Assembly: GCF_024713945.1 (NCBI RefSeq)
Contig: NC_134686.1
Location: 2,318,001 to 2,382,000 of the forward strand
Direction: 5' to 3'
DNA length: 64,000 nucleotides
Source: Dermatophagoides farinae
Taxonomy: Eukaryota > Arthropoda > Arachnida > Sarcoptiformes > Pyroglyphidae
The first letter of the stretch is position 1. Each line of letters starts with the position of its first letter. A program made the position numbers and the translations under genes. This document shows positions 38,575 to 51,007 of the stretch, in pieces. A model generated the notes under the pieces. The model saw nothing but the letters and a program-made list of their open reading frames with translations, ran no database searches and had not been told where the DNA came from.

Positions 38575-41323
38575 GATAATTAAAAACATTTCATTTTCAT
38601 TTTCATTTAATTATTTGTCATCATCATTATCATCATCATCAACATTAATTGTTTTATTGTATACCGCATGCATATTGGTATGGTGATTTCCGTTTTGTTT
38701 TTTTTCTGGCTACGAAAAAATATGATTTGACAATTTTCTTCTCTATTGTTGTTGTTGTTGTCTGTTGTTTCATTTAAATTTTTTTGTTCTATCCACCTGT
38801 ATATATGATATATTTGTGTATGATCCATTACAGATTGAAAATGGTTTTTTTTTCTGTTTTCGTTTTCGTTTGACCATTTTTTTTTTGCATCCGATAAATC
38901 AATGATGTTGGTGCCGTGTTTATGATAAACAAATTCCAATGACCATCATTGAAGAAAAATTAAAATGAAAATTTTTCAAGTTCTTGAAGAACACGATCAA
39001 CAACAACAACAACTACATACCACTGAATGATGTCGTTGCTGTCATGAATTATAAATGAGTGAATATTTTTCTTATCATCATCATCATCAATCCACTTGTG
39101 GCTATTGATAAAGATGAAAATGTTTGATGCTTTGATGAAATCAATTAAATCAACAAACGCACACATCGGAATGAAATTCTCAAAGAATTTTTTTTTTTTT
39201 GAAATAATGTCAATCATGAAAGCCTTCATATCTCAATGACATACATACATACTCATCAATACATCGCCTATTTTAACAGTGGCAAATCAAAAAAAAAATA
39301 GACACCAATTTTTTTGCATGTAATTGAAACGTTGTTTTTTTTCTTGTTTCCTTTTCCTCTTTTTTTGTTCACAACATTCACATTATTTATGATTGATTTT
39401 TGTCTAACAAAATCTTCCTCTTTTGATCAAATGAAATAATAATAATAATAATTTATTCCAATCCATTTTGGACATTGTACATGGCTCATACACACACACA
39501 CACACATTGCTATTACAATTGATATGTCGGTCGATTTGATGTGATTAAGATAATCATAATCACAGATGATTATCATTTGGATTTCTTTACATTTTTTTTT
39601 TTTGGAAATTTCTTATCCATCAAATTTATATTAATTGTTTACGTGTGTGTGTGTGTGTTTGTGTCATTGAGATGAGACCACGAAGCCAAATGATGATAAT
39701 TGTTGCATTTTTTTTTTTGGTTGGTTTGTTATTGATAAATATGTGTGTAATGATGTGGCCACATTAGTGGTGGTGGTTGTAGTGGTGGTGCACAACACAA
39801 TAATCCTATGTGATATAATCATTTCATATCTTTTTTTTTTTTTTTGGTTCTTTAGGATTTAGTAGTTTTTTTTTCTTTATTTTCTGGTGGTTGTTAAGAT
39901 CCTTAGTAGTTAGTGATTAACAAATCTTTTTTTTTGTTTGATTTTAAAATTTTTCTCATCATTCATTCATTCACTTTTTCTTTTTTTTTTGCTATATCCC
40001 GAACTCTATTTAGGATCATTTTTTTTTTTAATATATGAATCGATTAATTCATTGATTCATTGATCAATGATTTGTTGTTATCTATCGATTTTTGATTGAC
40101 TAAATATCAATAACCAATCAATACAATTTGAATTCACAAATTGCAACAAACATGATGAATATGTAAAGATTTATAAAATTACAAATTCAATCCAGGGAAA
40201 ATGTATTCAATTTTTTTCCCTCACTCTCGCACTTTTACATTGATTTACGTTTACAAATGTGAACAAAAAAAAATTTTATCATCATTCATCTCATTTCAAA
40301 CTGACTGACTGACTGACTGACAAGCATCATCAAATCTAAATGGTGAAGAAAAAATGAAAATGAAAATTATGAAAATGAAAATCATCATCATGATCAAATG
40401 ATTCAAAAACAAAACGAATTTTTTTTTATTTATGACGTGTGTGACGTACAACAATCTCTTTTCATCATTTTCATTTCAATTCAAATCAATTCAATGATGA
40501 TGATGATGATCCGAGTGAAATAAATTTGAAAAAAAAATTCGTCACCACCTTCACCACCACCACAACCAGAAAGAAAAAAAACCCAGAACTAAGAACAAGA
40601 ACATTTTTTTTTTTTTTTTGGTTATTGATTTGTGTATTGAATTTCTTTTATGCCATCAAAATATTGTGAATAAAGTAAAGTGAAACTGCTCATCATCATC
40701 ATCATCATCATTATTGGCATTTATCATCATTTCAACTAATCACCAATCAATCAATCAATCAACCATTGAACGGCAATAATTTTCTTTTTCTTCTTCTTTA
40801 TTTCTTTCTTTCTGATAATAATCAACAACAAGAAATTTGTCTAAAATCTAGCAAAAAATTTTTCATTTCATTTGCAAAAAAAAAAAAAAAAATTTCTCAG
40901 GTTTTATAGTTTTATACGATATATATGATGATGATGATGATAATCGTCTTTAAATGGTGATGTTGGTGTGTGTGTGTGTGTGTGTGCGTACGTGTCCTAG
41001 AAAACCGTGTGCAAAAAAAAAACCAAATAAACAAAATAAAATCATCTGGAAAGAAAAAAAACCCGTACGTACGACAAAGTAAATAGACTTTTTTTTCTGT
41101 TTTTTTTTGTGTATGTGTGTTTCATTTTTACATCGACCAAAAAAAAAAAAAAAAAATTGTCGCAATAATCATCAGTAAATGAAAAAAAAAGTTTTCAGCA
41201 ACAAATGTGTTTTTTGATTTTTTTGATTTAAATCCTAATTGTTTGTGTGTGTGTTGTGTTTTCATTGATTTTTGAATTTTTTTTTTCTATCCACCCACAA
41301 ATAACAAACACCAACACGGCAAA

Positions 41324-41366
41324 ATGTCGATCAGAAAATTTTTCAAGCAAAAAAAAGATTTCGATG
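41324..41366 (+). CDS. Probable first coding exon of an unrecognised gene (MSIRKFFKQKKDFD...)
   Basis: A start codon in good context (GGCAAAATGT) opens a 43-nt coding exon for MSIRKFFKQKKDFD plus one base (G). It ends at a perfect GTAAGT donor (41,367), phase 1. The upstream 60 nt (CCACCCACAAATAACAAACACC...) looks like a C/A-rich 5' UTR, unlike the T-rich background. If spliced to the exon at 48,154 the split codon becomes GTG (Val) and the protein continues VLVNASPIESETG. That join is in phase and reads naturally, but it is inferred. The short basic start could bind acidic lipids or partners. I do not recognise the family. It might also be an alternative first exon of the downstream PKA gene, which also uses a 43-nt, phase-1 first exon. 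Confidence 0.5.
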
Positions 41367-43565
41367 GTAAGTAAATATATTAGATTCCTTGAATTGAATA
41401 TTGTTTTTGCCTTCGGTTGACATTGTTAGAATGATCTTGGATCAATGATTTTTAAAAATTAATCAATAAGAAAAAAAAATGAAGAAATTGGTTCAAGTTT
41501 GATTCAGCAAAAAAAAATGATTGATTGATTGATTGATTGAATGAATGCCATTCCATTTCCGGTGATGGCATTCAAATCAATAAATCATCAATAACCGATT
41601 CAACAAAAAAAATGATTTTAAAATTATCGATTTTTTTCGCCGTGCTGCAATCTGGTGATTTCATTTCTAAATTGTTGTTGTAGAAAAAAAAATTGAAATT
41701 TCTAATCGAAACTAAAGATGAGATGTAAAAACGATTGAACCGTTATTATTATTATTATCGGCAATCTTTTGGCCCATTTTTTTCAATTGAAATTTTTTTT
41801 GTTGTTGTTGTTGATTGAATATATGGTCGAATGATTTTCAATCAACCAAATCATTGATTGATTGATTGAATGAATGAGTGAAGAATTTTTTTTCACTATT
41901 TTCAAGTTTTCCACATTGAAAAAAAAACATTGACTCTATCTCTCTCTCTATCTATCCATCTATCTCAATTTACCAGATTCTTGTTTTCTTATTTTTTGTT
42001 ATCAAATGAAATTCTTTATTGGCCATTCCGGTGTTTAATTATATTTTTCTTTTCTACTATAAATATTATATATTATATGGCCAGGAAAAAAAAGGATTGA
42101 CAAAAAAAATGCAAACTTTTTCATCACGTAAAAAGTAGTTGATTCTTTTTTTTTTTTTTGGAAAAAAAATTGCTCCATCAATGAAAATGGTCTCTTGCCA
42201 TTGATGATGATGATGATGATACGATTCACCAAATATTCATCAACACATGCATTTACTTATTACTTAATCTTGACATGGAAATATAGTGAATGAAAGAAGA
42301 AAAAAAATCTTCAATGTGCTCCATATTTTTTTTTTTTTTTTTTTTTTTTTTTGGTAAATAAAGAAAAGGATTAGATGGAATGATGATATTATTATCATTT
42401 TTAATTGAGTTTTTTTTTCTCCACTCCATAGTGTATTGTATTTGATTGTATCGTTTTTTCTCACATTGTGTTTTGTTGATGATCATATTGAATACACATT
42501 GTGAATTTGTATGGTTTTGGTTTTGAGAAATGTAAAATTTTCAATTTTGTAATGTAATTTTTTTTTGTTTGTTTGAAATCTAGATCAGTCATTCATCAAT
42601 CATCGTTATGATTTTCGTCACAATCATTGATGATGATGATGATGATGATGATTCGGCATTTATTCTTGTCATTTTCATTTTTTATTTTTCTTTGGTGCGT
42701 ATAACGATGATTTATATATATGTATGTATGATACAATCGTTTCTTTCATATCAGCACGAATATCACCTTGATTGTAATTGTAAAGTTAACAATTAAAAAC
42801 AACAGAAAAAAAAGAGAAAAGAGAAAAAACAATTGGCACGAATGTAATTCTGTTCAAGATTTATTTAATCCTATTTATCACATTGTTTGGAAAGTGCAAA
42901 TGATGATGATGATGATGATAATAATCTTTCAACAATTGGGCTTAACATTTAGAGAGAACGGAAACAAAAACAAAAAAATAACGATTACAAATGTGATTTT
43001 TTTTCATCATCATCATCACCACCTCATCACCGTTGATGATCATCATTGATCATTGATCATTGAAGAAACTAATTTTCCGGTTCAATATCCAATAATAATG
43101 CCACAATCTTATTGGTGAACTTTCTAATTTTGTTCGTGTGTTTGTGGATTTTTTGTTGTTTTTTTTTCCTGTTTTGATAAAAAGATTTGCTTGCTTTTTT
43201 TTCTGTTTGATTTCAAAGTGTTCAATTGATTCGAATTGTTTGTTTTTGTGTGTTTGGTTTTTGTTTTTCTTATTTGCACAACAACAACAACAACAACATT
43301 TGACGATCCATCCAGAATAATTTTCAATGGTAAAGATGTTTTTTTTTCTTGTCCTTTCAAAGTGAAAATGCATTTCGCATACAAATAGAATAATAATAAT
43401 GATGATGATGCTGAATAGTAAAAAAAAAACTTTGCTCTCCATACGTGGTCACGTGAATTTTTTTTTTTTTTAATTCACCGTTATTTTTTCATTAAAAAAT
43501 AACAAACAAACAAATAGAAAAACTTTTCAATTCATCATTCTGTGGATTGTTTTGTTTTGTTTTTT

Positions 43566-43609
43566 TTTCATTATTCATTATACTAGACATAGTATAATGA
43601 ATAATGAAA
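43566..43609. repeat. Perfect hairpin: 20-bp inverted arms, 4-nt loop
   Basis: TTTCATTATTCATTATACTA, then GACA, then its exact reverse complement to 43,609. All 20 positions pair. It lies inside the putative intron and has no GC-rich stem or T-tail like a bacterial terminator. It may be a recent inverted duplication, a fold-back element tip or a small-RNA precursor-like fold, though it is short for a miRNA precursor. Confidence 0.9.
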
Positions 43610-46136
43610 TATATGCTGTGTGTGTGTGTACAATGCGAAATTTACCGTGTATCATCGATTGAATCCAATGTTGAATGCGATGATGAACGATTTATGTGAT
43701 GAAAATCCAATTTTTAATCGATAATTTTATTTTTGTCTTGTTGTTGTTGTCTTTTTGTTGTTGTTGTTTTCATTTTTTATTTCTCTTTTGCTTTTACTTT
43801 CTTTTTTTTTGCAAGATGATGATAACTGATTGCCATTGAATTATTGTTGGCTAATTGAATTTTTTTTCTTCTATGTTGAAAAATCATCATTGTTACATCT
43901 GATGTTTTGATCTGTGCTTTTTACAGTTTCTCTTGTTGTTGTTGTTGTTTTTATAACCGAAAACAAAAAAAAAGGTGAAAAGAAACCATCAAGGAGAAAT
44001 ATGAGACCAAACGATAAATACACAGTAAATGAAATGTGACAGTGAAAGAAAAATAAACTCGATTAATGTCACGCACCTTATGATCACGATGATGATGATG
44101 ATGACAATTGCAATTTGAAACAGCCACATTGCGCACATCCATCTATTCATTTTCACCAGTGATAAAAAAAACTTTATTTTTGGACATTTGGTTTACATTT
44201 AGTGTGGAATAAAAATAGAAATAAATTCTTAGATATTATCATTCTGATGGTGGTTCATTCATTGACCGATTCATTTGTATTCTTTTTTTTTTTTTTTTTA
44301 CTGTCCAATTGGCGTAGGTGGTATATTGGTATCTATCAATAGAATTTGAAGAGAGAAATAAGAATATCAATCTATTATTATTTGTTTCAAGTTTGTTTAT
44401 TAATTTATCAATAAAGGTAACCAAACCAAAATTGCCATCACAAAATATTATTTTGATCATTGAACCTAACGAACCATAGTAGCAATTGAAATGAAAATGA
44501 CCCAAATGAAGATATATTCTGATTCTCTTATGATGTTTTATTATTATTATTATTATTTTTCAATAAATGAAAAGAAAAATTCTTATATTAATCTAATTCT
44601 ATTCTAATATTGCCTACTACAACTGTTTTATTATTATTATTTTTTTCTGCTGTTGTTGTTGTTGTTGTTGTTTGTTTGTCATTTCAGAATATTCTGTGTG
44701 TGTGTGTCGCTGCTTGGTACTAGATATATTCTTTCCTATATTATATTATATTTTTAGATTCGCGTGATTCAAAACTAAACAAAAACTCAAAATAATAACA
44801 CATATATAGATACATAGATAGATAGAGAATATAGACAGAGAATTTATTCAATTCAATTTGAAAATTCATTTATTCTTTGTGGATTTGATTGTTCCCTCGA
44901 CACCTGGATCGTTTTCGTTTATTTTGTTCATATTCTTTATTTGTGAATCTATAGATTCGTTTCTAATTTTTTTTTCTTCTTCTTTTACTTCTCTCAGGTT
45001 TTCCATAATGAAAACCTTTTTTTTCACAAAAACACACACACACAAATGATATAGTAGATATATTTAGATTCAATACTGGGTTTCTGGTTAGAAATTTTCA
45101 TTGGCTACATTCGTTTTTTTTCCAATAATCATTTCGATTTTTTTTCTTTTTGGTTCGATGGGAAAAAAATTTTTTCAAGACAATATTTCTGGCTTTATAA
45201 TATCAAATATACCATTGGGAATCTGTACAGAATATCGCAATTATTTGCAAAGAATTTTGTGTGTGTGTGTGTGTGTGTGTGCGTTTCAAGATTCTTATTA
45301 TTTACAATCATGGCATCATTTTTTTTCCTTATATGTTCCAATCATTATTATTACGATTGTTTTCATTTTGGTGTTTTTTTCCTGCTTTGAAATTCTATTT
45401 TTCAACATGGATGTGAATCCAGGAATTAAAAGATGGAAGATAAAAAAAAAACGAAACATTCAAATGTCTAGTTCGCCGTCGCAAATACCATTTACCATCG
45501 TGCACACACACATGCCCTTTGCACAACAACAACAACGACAACAACAACAATTTACAGACGACAGAATTAATTTTGATATATATATGTTTTCTTTTTTCCA
45601 AATGACGACAATGTTGATAAATTCTTCATTCATTCAAACGGTCTTTTTTTTTCTCGGTTTTTTTTTTGGACCATTTCATTTTGACATAACGCACACACAC
45701 ACACACACACGCATACACACTACTGCCATGACAGACAAATAAAAACATCACAGTAAAATATTTATTTATGGCCCCTAGGATCATGAATTTCATAGTAATA
45801 GTGTCATTGCCTGTATGAAACTGTTTCGACCAGAAATTTATCAATTCTCATCACATCATCATCGAGTTTGGCGCCAATCTTCTTGTTTGTCGTTATTTTT
45901 CATTTTTTTTCTAAAATTAAAACACATTTCATTTTTGCTGTTTGTTTTTTTTTGTGTTTCTCAATCAATCGATCGATTGTTCGATCGATCGATCGATAGA
46001 TACAACACAGCACCAACAATGAGTGAAAAAAATTGAAATTGAAAAAATTGTCTCTCTCTCTCTCTCTCTTCCTCATATTCATACATACACAAATTCAATT
46101 CATCAATTTTTCATCATTTCATTTTATGACAATGTA

Positions 46137-46138
<2 letters not shown>

Positions 46139-46202
<64 letters not shown>
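46139..46202. repeat. (TG)n microsatellite, 64 bp
   Basis: An uninterrupted TG run of 32 units within the putative intron. Confidence 0.95.
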
Positions 46203-46203
<1 letters not shown>

Positions 46204-48153
46204 CAACAAATGAAAATCGACAATTGTAAATAATTTGAATTTTAAATTAAATTTTTTTCCATCATTTAAAAAAATTTTTTTTTTTGATCATTCATTCATG
46301 ATGAGAAAATTCAAAATTTTAAATTTCATTTTTTTTCACGCGTAAGCCTGTGTTTCGGCGTGTGTGTTCGTGGTTTTTTATTTGATGTGCGACATTGAAA
46401 ATGTCTGTGTGTGTGTGTGTTTTTTGTTCAATTTGCTTTCCATTGTTTTTTGTTTGATAATAACTTTGGCGACCGGTTTTGTTTTTTTTTGGATCAGTAA
46501 TTTTTTTTTTTTTGCTGGTCTGGTTATTTATTACCTGTCATCATTTTTATATATGTGCATATAAATGGATTAAATGAATGAATGAATGATGATGATGATG
46601 ATGATGAAATTGATTTCACCAGTTTGATGACAGATGATGATTGTAATATTAACGGATAAATTGTGATTTTCAAAAAAAAAAAAAAAAATTTTTTTTTGTC
46701 TAAACATAGCACACACACACACACACAAATCATAGTGTACATTACAATTTTGATTCTGGGATTTTGCTACTTCAAATCGCTTTTTTTCTGATATACAGTG
46801 ATTGTCATTCGATTGTCAACTTTTTTTTCACTGACTCTCTCTCACTAAATCGATTAAATTTCCTTTTGTTTTTTTTTTGTTTTTGTTTGTGTTTTTGATT
46901 GATCACAAATCTAATTTTTATCATCATCAATGGACAGTTTTTGGTGTTTATTTTCCGGTTCAAATTTTTTTTTTCATTATTTCACAGTTTCAATCATTCG
47001 ACCATTTGTTCATTGTCTTCCATTCATCCGTTTATTTTTATTATTTTTTTTTTTTTTTTTGAATGAAATAAAAAACATTCTGTGCCAATAATCTAATGAC
47101 GATGATATGAGAAAGTGAGATATATACACACAGTGGGCACTCTATGTTCGTAAGTACGAATATAAACATTGTCGTAAACAGTGTGTACACTGTATACGGA
47201 ATTTAAAAATAGAATTTTATTTTTTTTTCATTCGTTTTTTGTTTGTTTTCCGAATAATAAAAAAAAAATTCATATAAATGGTGGGCGTTTGTACTGTGTG
47301 TGTGTTTATTGTTTGTGACAATGACAAACCCGACAACAAGTAAGATCGAAACATTTTGGTTTGTCTGTCGTTGTTTTTTTTTTTTTTTTTTTTTTGGTTT
47401 TGTTTTGCTGATTTTTGAATTTTTTTCACTTGTTTTTTTTGTTTGTATTTATACAACATTGGAGATTAGAAAACTTCTGTATTTTTGTCACAAAAAAACA
47501 AGACAGAATCGTTGTCGTCGTCGATAATATATATTCTTAGAACATCCATGATGATGACGATGACGATGATGATGATGATGATTTACATGGTTCTAATTGA
47601 TTGTGTTTACAATCAGAAACGGATTGGATGAAAAAAAATTTTTTATTTTTATTCTAAATAAAAGCACCGAAAAAAAACATCATCATCAATGTTTAAATGA
47701 ATTGAATTGAATTGTTTGTATTGGTTTGACTGTGTGTGTTGGTGTTGGCTCCACACACACACACACACACACCCAATGTTTACGCCCAATTGTAGAATGT
47801 TTTCATTTTTTTTTTATTATAAATCGTGGCAATTGTTGTTGTTGTTGTCGTAGTTATTGTCTGATTTGAAAATCATGATATGAACTTGGAAATTCTGGTC
47901 TGTGTGTGTGTGTGTGTGAGTACATTTTCTGAGAAAAAAAAAATTCTTATTTTTTTTTGCTGATGGTAATTTCTAACTTTGTCGAAAGTTGAAAACCAAT
48001 TTGTTATCGTGTCTTGTGTATATGGCAACAATGACTACGATTATAATTCATTCATCAACATTGATGTTTTTCATGTGATTAATTTATAAATTTTTTTTTT
48101 TGATTTTTTTTTTAATTTATGCAAATTCATCATCATCATCATTTATACATCAG

Positions 48154-48897
48154 TGGTATTGGTGAATGCATCACCTATCGAATCGGAAACTGGACAACAA
48201 CAACAACAACTGCAACAACGACAACAACAATCATCACAATCATTGAAGAAAAAATCCAGTCCATTTAATATATTTCGTCGTAATAAAAATTCATCAACAA
48301 AAAATAGCCATAATTATTCTGTGAATGATTTACCAACTGCTACTGCTAATGCTGCTGCTGCTGCAACCAGTAGTGATCCAACAACATTGATAAAATCATC
48401 ATCATCATCATCATCTTCGGCACAGAATTTATTTGAAAATAATAATTCACAAGATTTATTAAATAATAACGATCTAGATCGATCTAGTCAGTTTGATACA
48501 ACCAACAACGATATTCAATCAAATGTTCAGAATGTCCAATCGCAACTGCCACCACCACCACAAGCAAATGAATTGAAATCAATATTGAAAAAATCAAAAA
48601 CATCATCATCATCATCATCGTCATCGTCATTAACGAAATTATTATTACGTAAATTATCATCATCAAATGAAGTGAATAATAACAATAATAGTGATAATTA
48701 TAATTCAACAAACAGTAATAAAAATACTAATCGATCTCGTGAATTGATGCCAAAAGATTCAACGATAATCATCAATAATAATAATAATAATAATAACAAC
48801 AACAATAACAACATGTCATCAATCATGGGCCATAATGATAATGATAATGATGATCATGGGCCAACAATGGCACAGATTCTTATCCAAACGGGTAATT
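48154..48897 (+). CDS. Internal coding exon of a large, low-complexity protein; family not recognised
   Basis: A 744-nt open exon with no in-frame ATG near its start, so it must be spliced to an upstream exon. The acceptor is TTTATACATCAG and the donor GTAAGT (48,898); a second possible donor, GTAATT, lies six bases earlier. Both borders are phase 1, so the exon could be skipped in frame. The 248 residues begin VLVNASPIESETG, then a Gln-rich run, SLKKKSSPFNIFRRNKNSS, an Ala run, Ser runs, NDLDRSSQFDTTNND, PPPP with ELKSILKKSK, SLTKLLLRKLSSSNEV, a 13-Asn run and GPTMAQILIQTGN. Between runs the sequence is clearly coding. It reads as a disordered, basic/Ser-rich regulatory region, possibly phosphorylated. 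Loose resemblance of the FNIFRRNK patch to N-terminal extensions of AMPK gamma is not enough to name it. The upstream partner is probably 41,324-41,366. Confidence 0.75.
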
Positions 48898-49694
48898 GTA
48901 AGTAGAACATTTTTACATTTTTTTCATTTTTCATTTTCATTTTTTTTGTAACTATAGTAGAAGTATGTAGTAGTAGTAATAGTCGAAACGGTTACAATGA
49001 ATCCGATTATTCAACTACATTCATTATTCATTCAATTTAGAACGGAATTTGTTACCAAAAAAAAAAAAAAAAAACGAAAACAAAAACAAAATTCTATAGT
49101 AAAGACAGAATAAGCACAACAAAAGCAAAAAAGTTTTGTTTTTCATTTTGTCTTTATTCTTAATAATTCTTGTTTTTCGACAACTTATTGATGACATCAG
49201 AATTGTATATAATTTTTTTTTTTGGTGACATTTGTGTTTTTTTTTTTGTTCATCTAGAATCTAGATATTTGCATTATGTTCAAGGATAAAAATATATTTC
49301 ACTGTGTTACTGTTTGTTTTACCAGTTAAACACAACTATATTTTTGTTTTCTGTCTGTTTGTTTATTCTTAGTTGACAAATTTACTTGATCATTTATTTA
49401 TTTATATGATGAAAAAGAATATTCTGATTCTTGGCTTGATTTTTTTTTTTTTTTTGAAAACTCTGTTTCTGTCTCTCGATGCAAAGAGAGAAATTTTTTT
49501 TTTTTTTTTGGCATCCAAAAGATGCAATCGCTTGAAGGCATAAATGCTAACAAAAAAAATATAGAAAACAATTGATTACACATTCGATTATTTGTTTTCA
49601 ATTTTCATTTGTACAACAAATGTTTTTGAAGTTAGTTTTATGTTTTTCAACATCAAGTATGACAATTTTACCTGGTGTGAATCGGTGATGTTTT

Positions 49695-49798
<104 letters not shown>

Positions 49799-50976
49799 TG
49801 TGTTTTTGTTAACAAACTAGAAAAAAAAACATTCAACTCGAATTGCTCGAAGGTTTTGCATTTCTTCTTCTTCTTCTTTTCCTTTTTTTTTATTGATTGT
49901 CATTTAATCTTTATCATTCTTGGAATTTGTTGTTGTTGTTGTTGTTGTTGTCCTAATTTTTATACTGGAAATCAAATTCGTTTCGAAAATTATTTTCTTA
50001 TTTTTTTTCTCGATAATGATCAACTGATTATAACTGAAATGATGATAATGATGAGTACGAAAGATGAAATGAAATGAAATGAAGCGAAAAAAAATCATCA
50101 TTAAAAGAAAAACGAGAGACAACATGATTTCCAACAATCCATATAGTGATCATTATGATGATCACTATGATCTATCAGTTTCTGTGTGTGTGTGTGTGTG
50201 GGTGTGTGTATATGCCACTATCGTTTGTTTTCAAAATTCTTTTAATTTGATATTCTGTTTTTTTATTTCGTTTCCTGGTTTCCATTATTAGCACACACAC
50301 ACACACACACACACGTTTGTTTTATTCTTGGAAAGTTTTTTTTCTGCTTATTCAATCAGTTTTTTTTTCTTGGTTCTTTTTTTTTGTTCACACATTCTAA
50401 CGACTGGTCGACTTTTATTTGCTGCTGTTATTTTTTTTTTTTTTTTGTATTATTGATTGATTGATGCATTTTTGTTTTTGAAATGGAATTTTTTTCAATT
50501 CCGTTAACTTTTCAATCACGTTTGTTTTTGTTTTTTGGTGGAGAAAAAAAAAAATAAATTCTGCTGACTTTAAAAAAAAAAAATGAAAAACAACAATTCC
50601 TGAAAGCATTCAATCAATTTAGCGCCTTCCGTTGTTATATATATTTGAAACTTTCTGTCTGTCTGTGTGTGTGTGTGTGTGTGTCAGTATTTATGGAAAT
50701 TTCACGAAAAACAAAAACAAAAAAAAAACTCTCAACGTAAACAAACAAACAAGAAAAAATCATAATTCCCATTCATTCATTCACTCATTTTCTTTCAACC
50801 GACTAATTATATGATATGATATGATACGTGTGATATCAAATTAATATATACTGGTTATATTAAATTAAAAAAATTTTTCTGAGGCGGCTTAATTAGACAC
50901 ACACACATATCATATTTTCATGAAATTCAAATCATCATCATTTATTTTTTTTTCATATCTATTTTTTTTATCATTC

Positions 50977-51007
<31 letters not shown>

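Larger units (their letters stand above)
35249..41323. other. Intergenic or intronic, repeat-rich; weak candidate exons only
   Basis: The PFDN5 3' UTR begins here (an ATTAAA at 35,328-35,333 could be its polyadenylation signal). Beyond it are poly-A/T tracts, (ATC)n, (TTG)n at 38,544-38,574 and (TG)n. Candidate exons at 36,339-36,392 and 38,088-38,321 are listed separately. A third possibility, 37,282-37,357 (acceptor GAGTTCAG, donor GTAAAG, encoding a Ser run then LLLMLKDSK), was considered too weak to list. Confidence 0.45.
41367..48153 (+). other. Putative 6.8-kb intron between exons at 41,324 and 48,154
   Basis: The borders are GTAAGT at the left and TTTATACATCAG at the right. The interior holds microsatellites, a 27-nt poly-T (42,326-42,352), a perfect hairpin (43,566-43,609) and a 64-bp (TG)n (46,139-46,202). 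Some mixed-composition frames occur (minus 44,239-44,505; plus 45,101-45,742 starting from a TTG; a short tail HEYHLDCNCKVNN after a CATATCAG acceptor at 42,755), but none has convincing start, borders and composition together. Confidence 0.4.

Noticed and set aside
44305..44342. tRNA-like D-arm motif (GGCGTAGGTGGTATATTGGTA)
   Set aside because: No matching T-arm (GGTTCRANYCC) or acceptor stem within 100 bp downstream, so not a tRNA.
44239..44505. 88-codon minus-strand ORF of mixed composition
   Set aside because: No domain, no upstream exon signal, and a Lys run from an A homopolymer in the middle; likely chance.
45101..45742. 213-codon plus-strand ORF
   Set aside because: Starts at TTG, contains (TG)n and (AC)n runs. 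Only a short middle part (MDVNPGIKRWKIKKKRN onward) looks protein-like, and it lacks splice sites or homology.
45966..46001. Palindromic (ATCG)n run
   Set aside because: A GATC/ATCG microsatellite is self-complementary by nature, so its palindromes need no further explanation.
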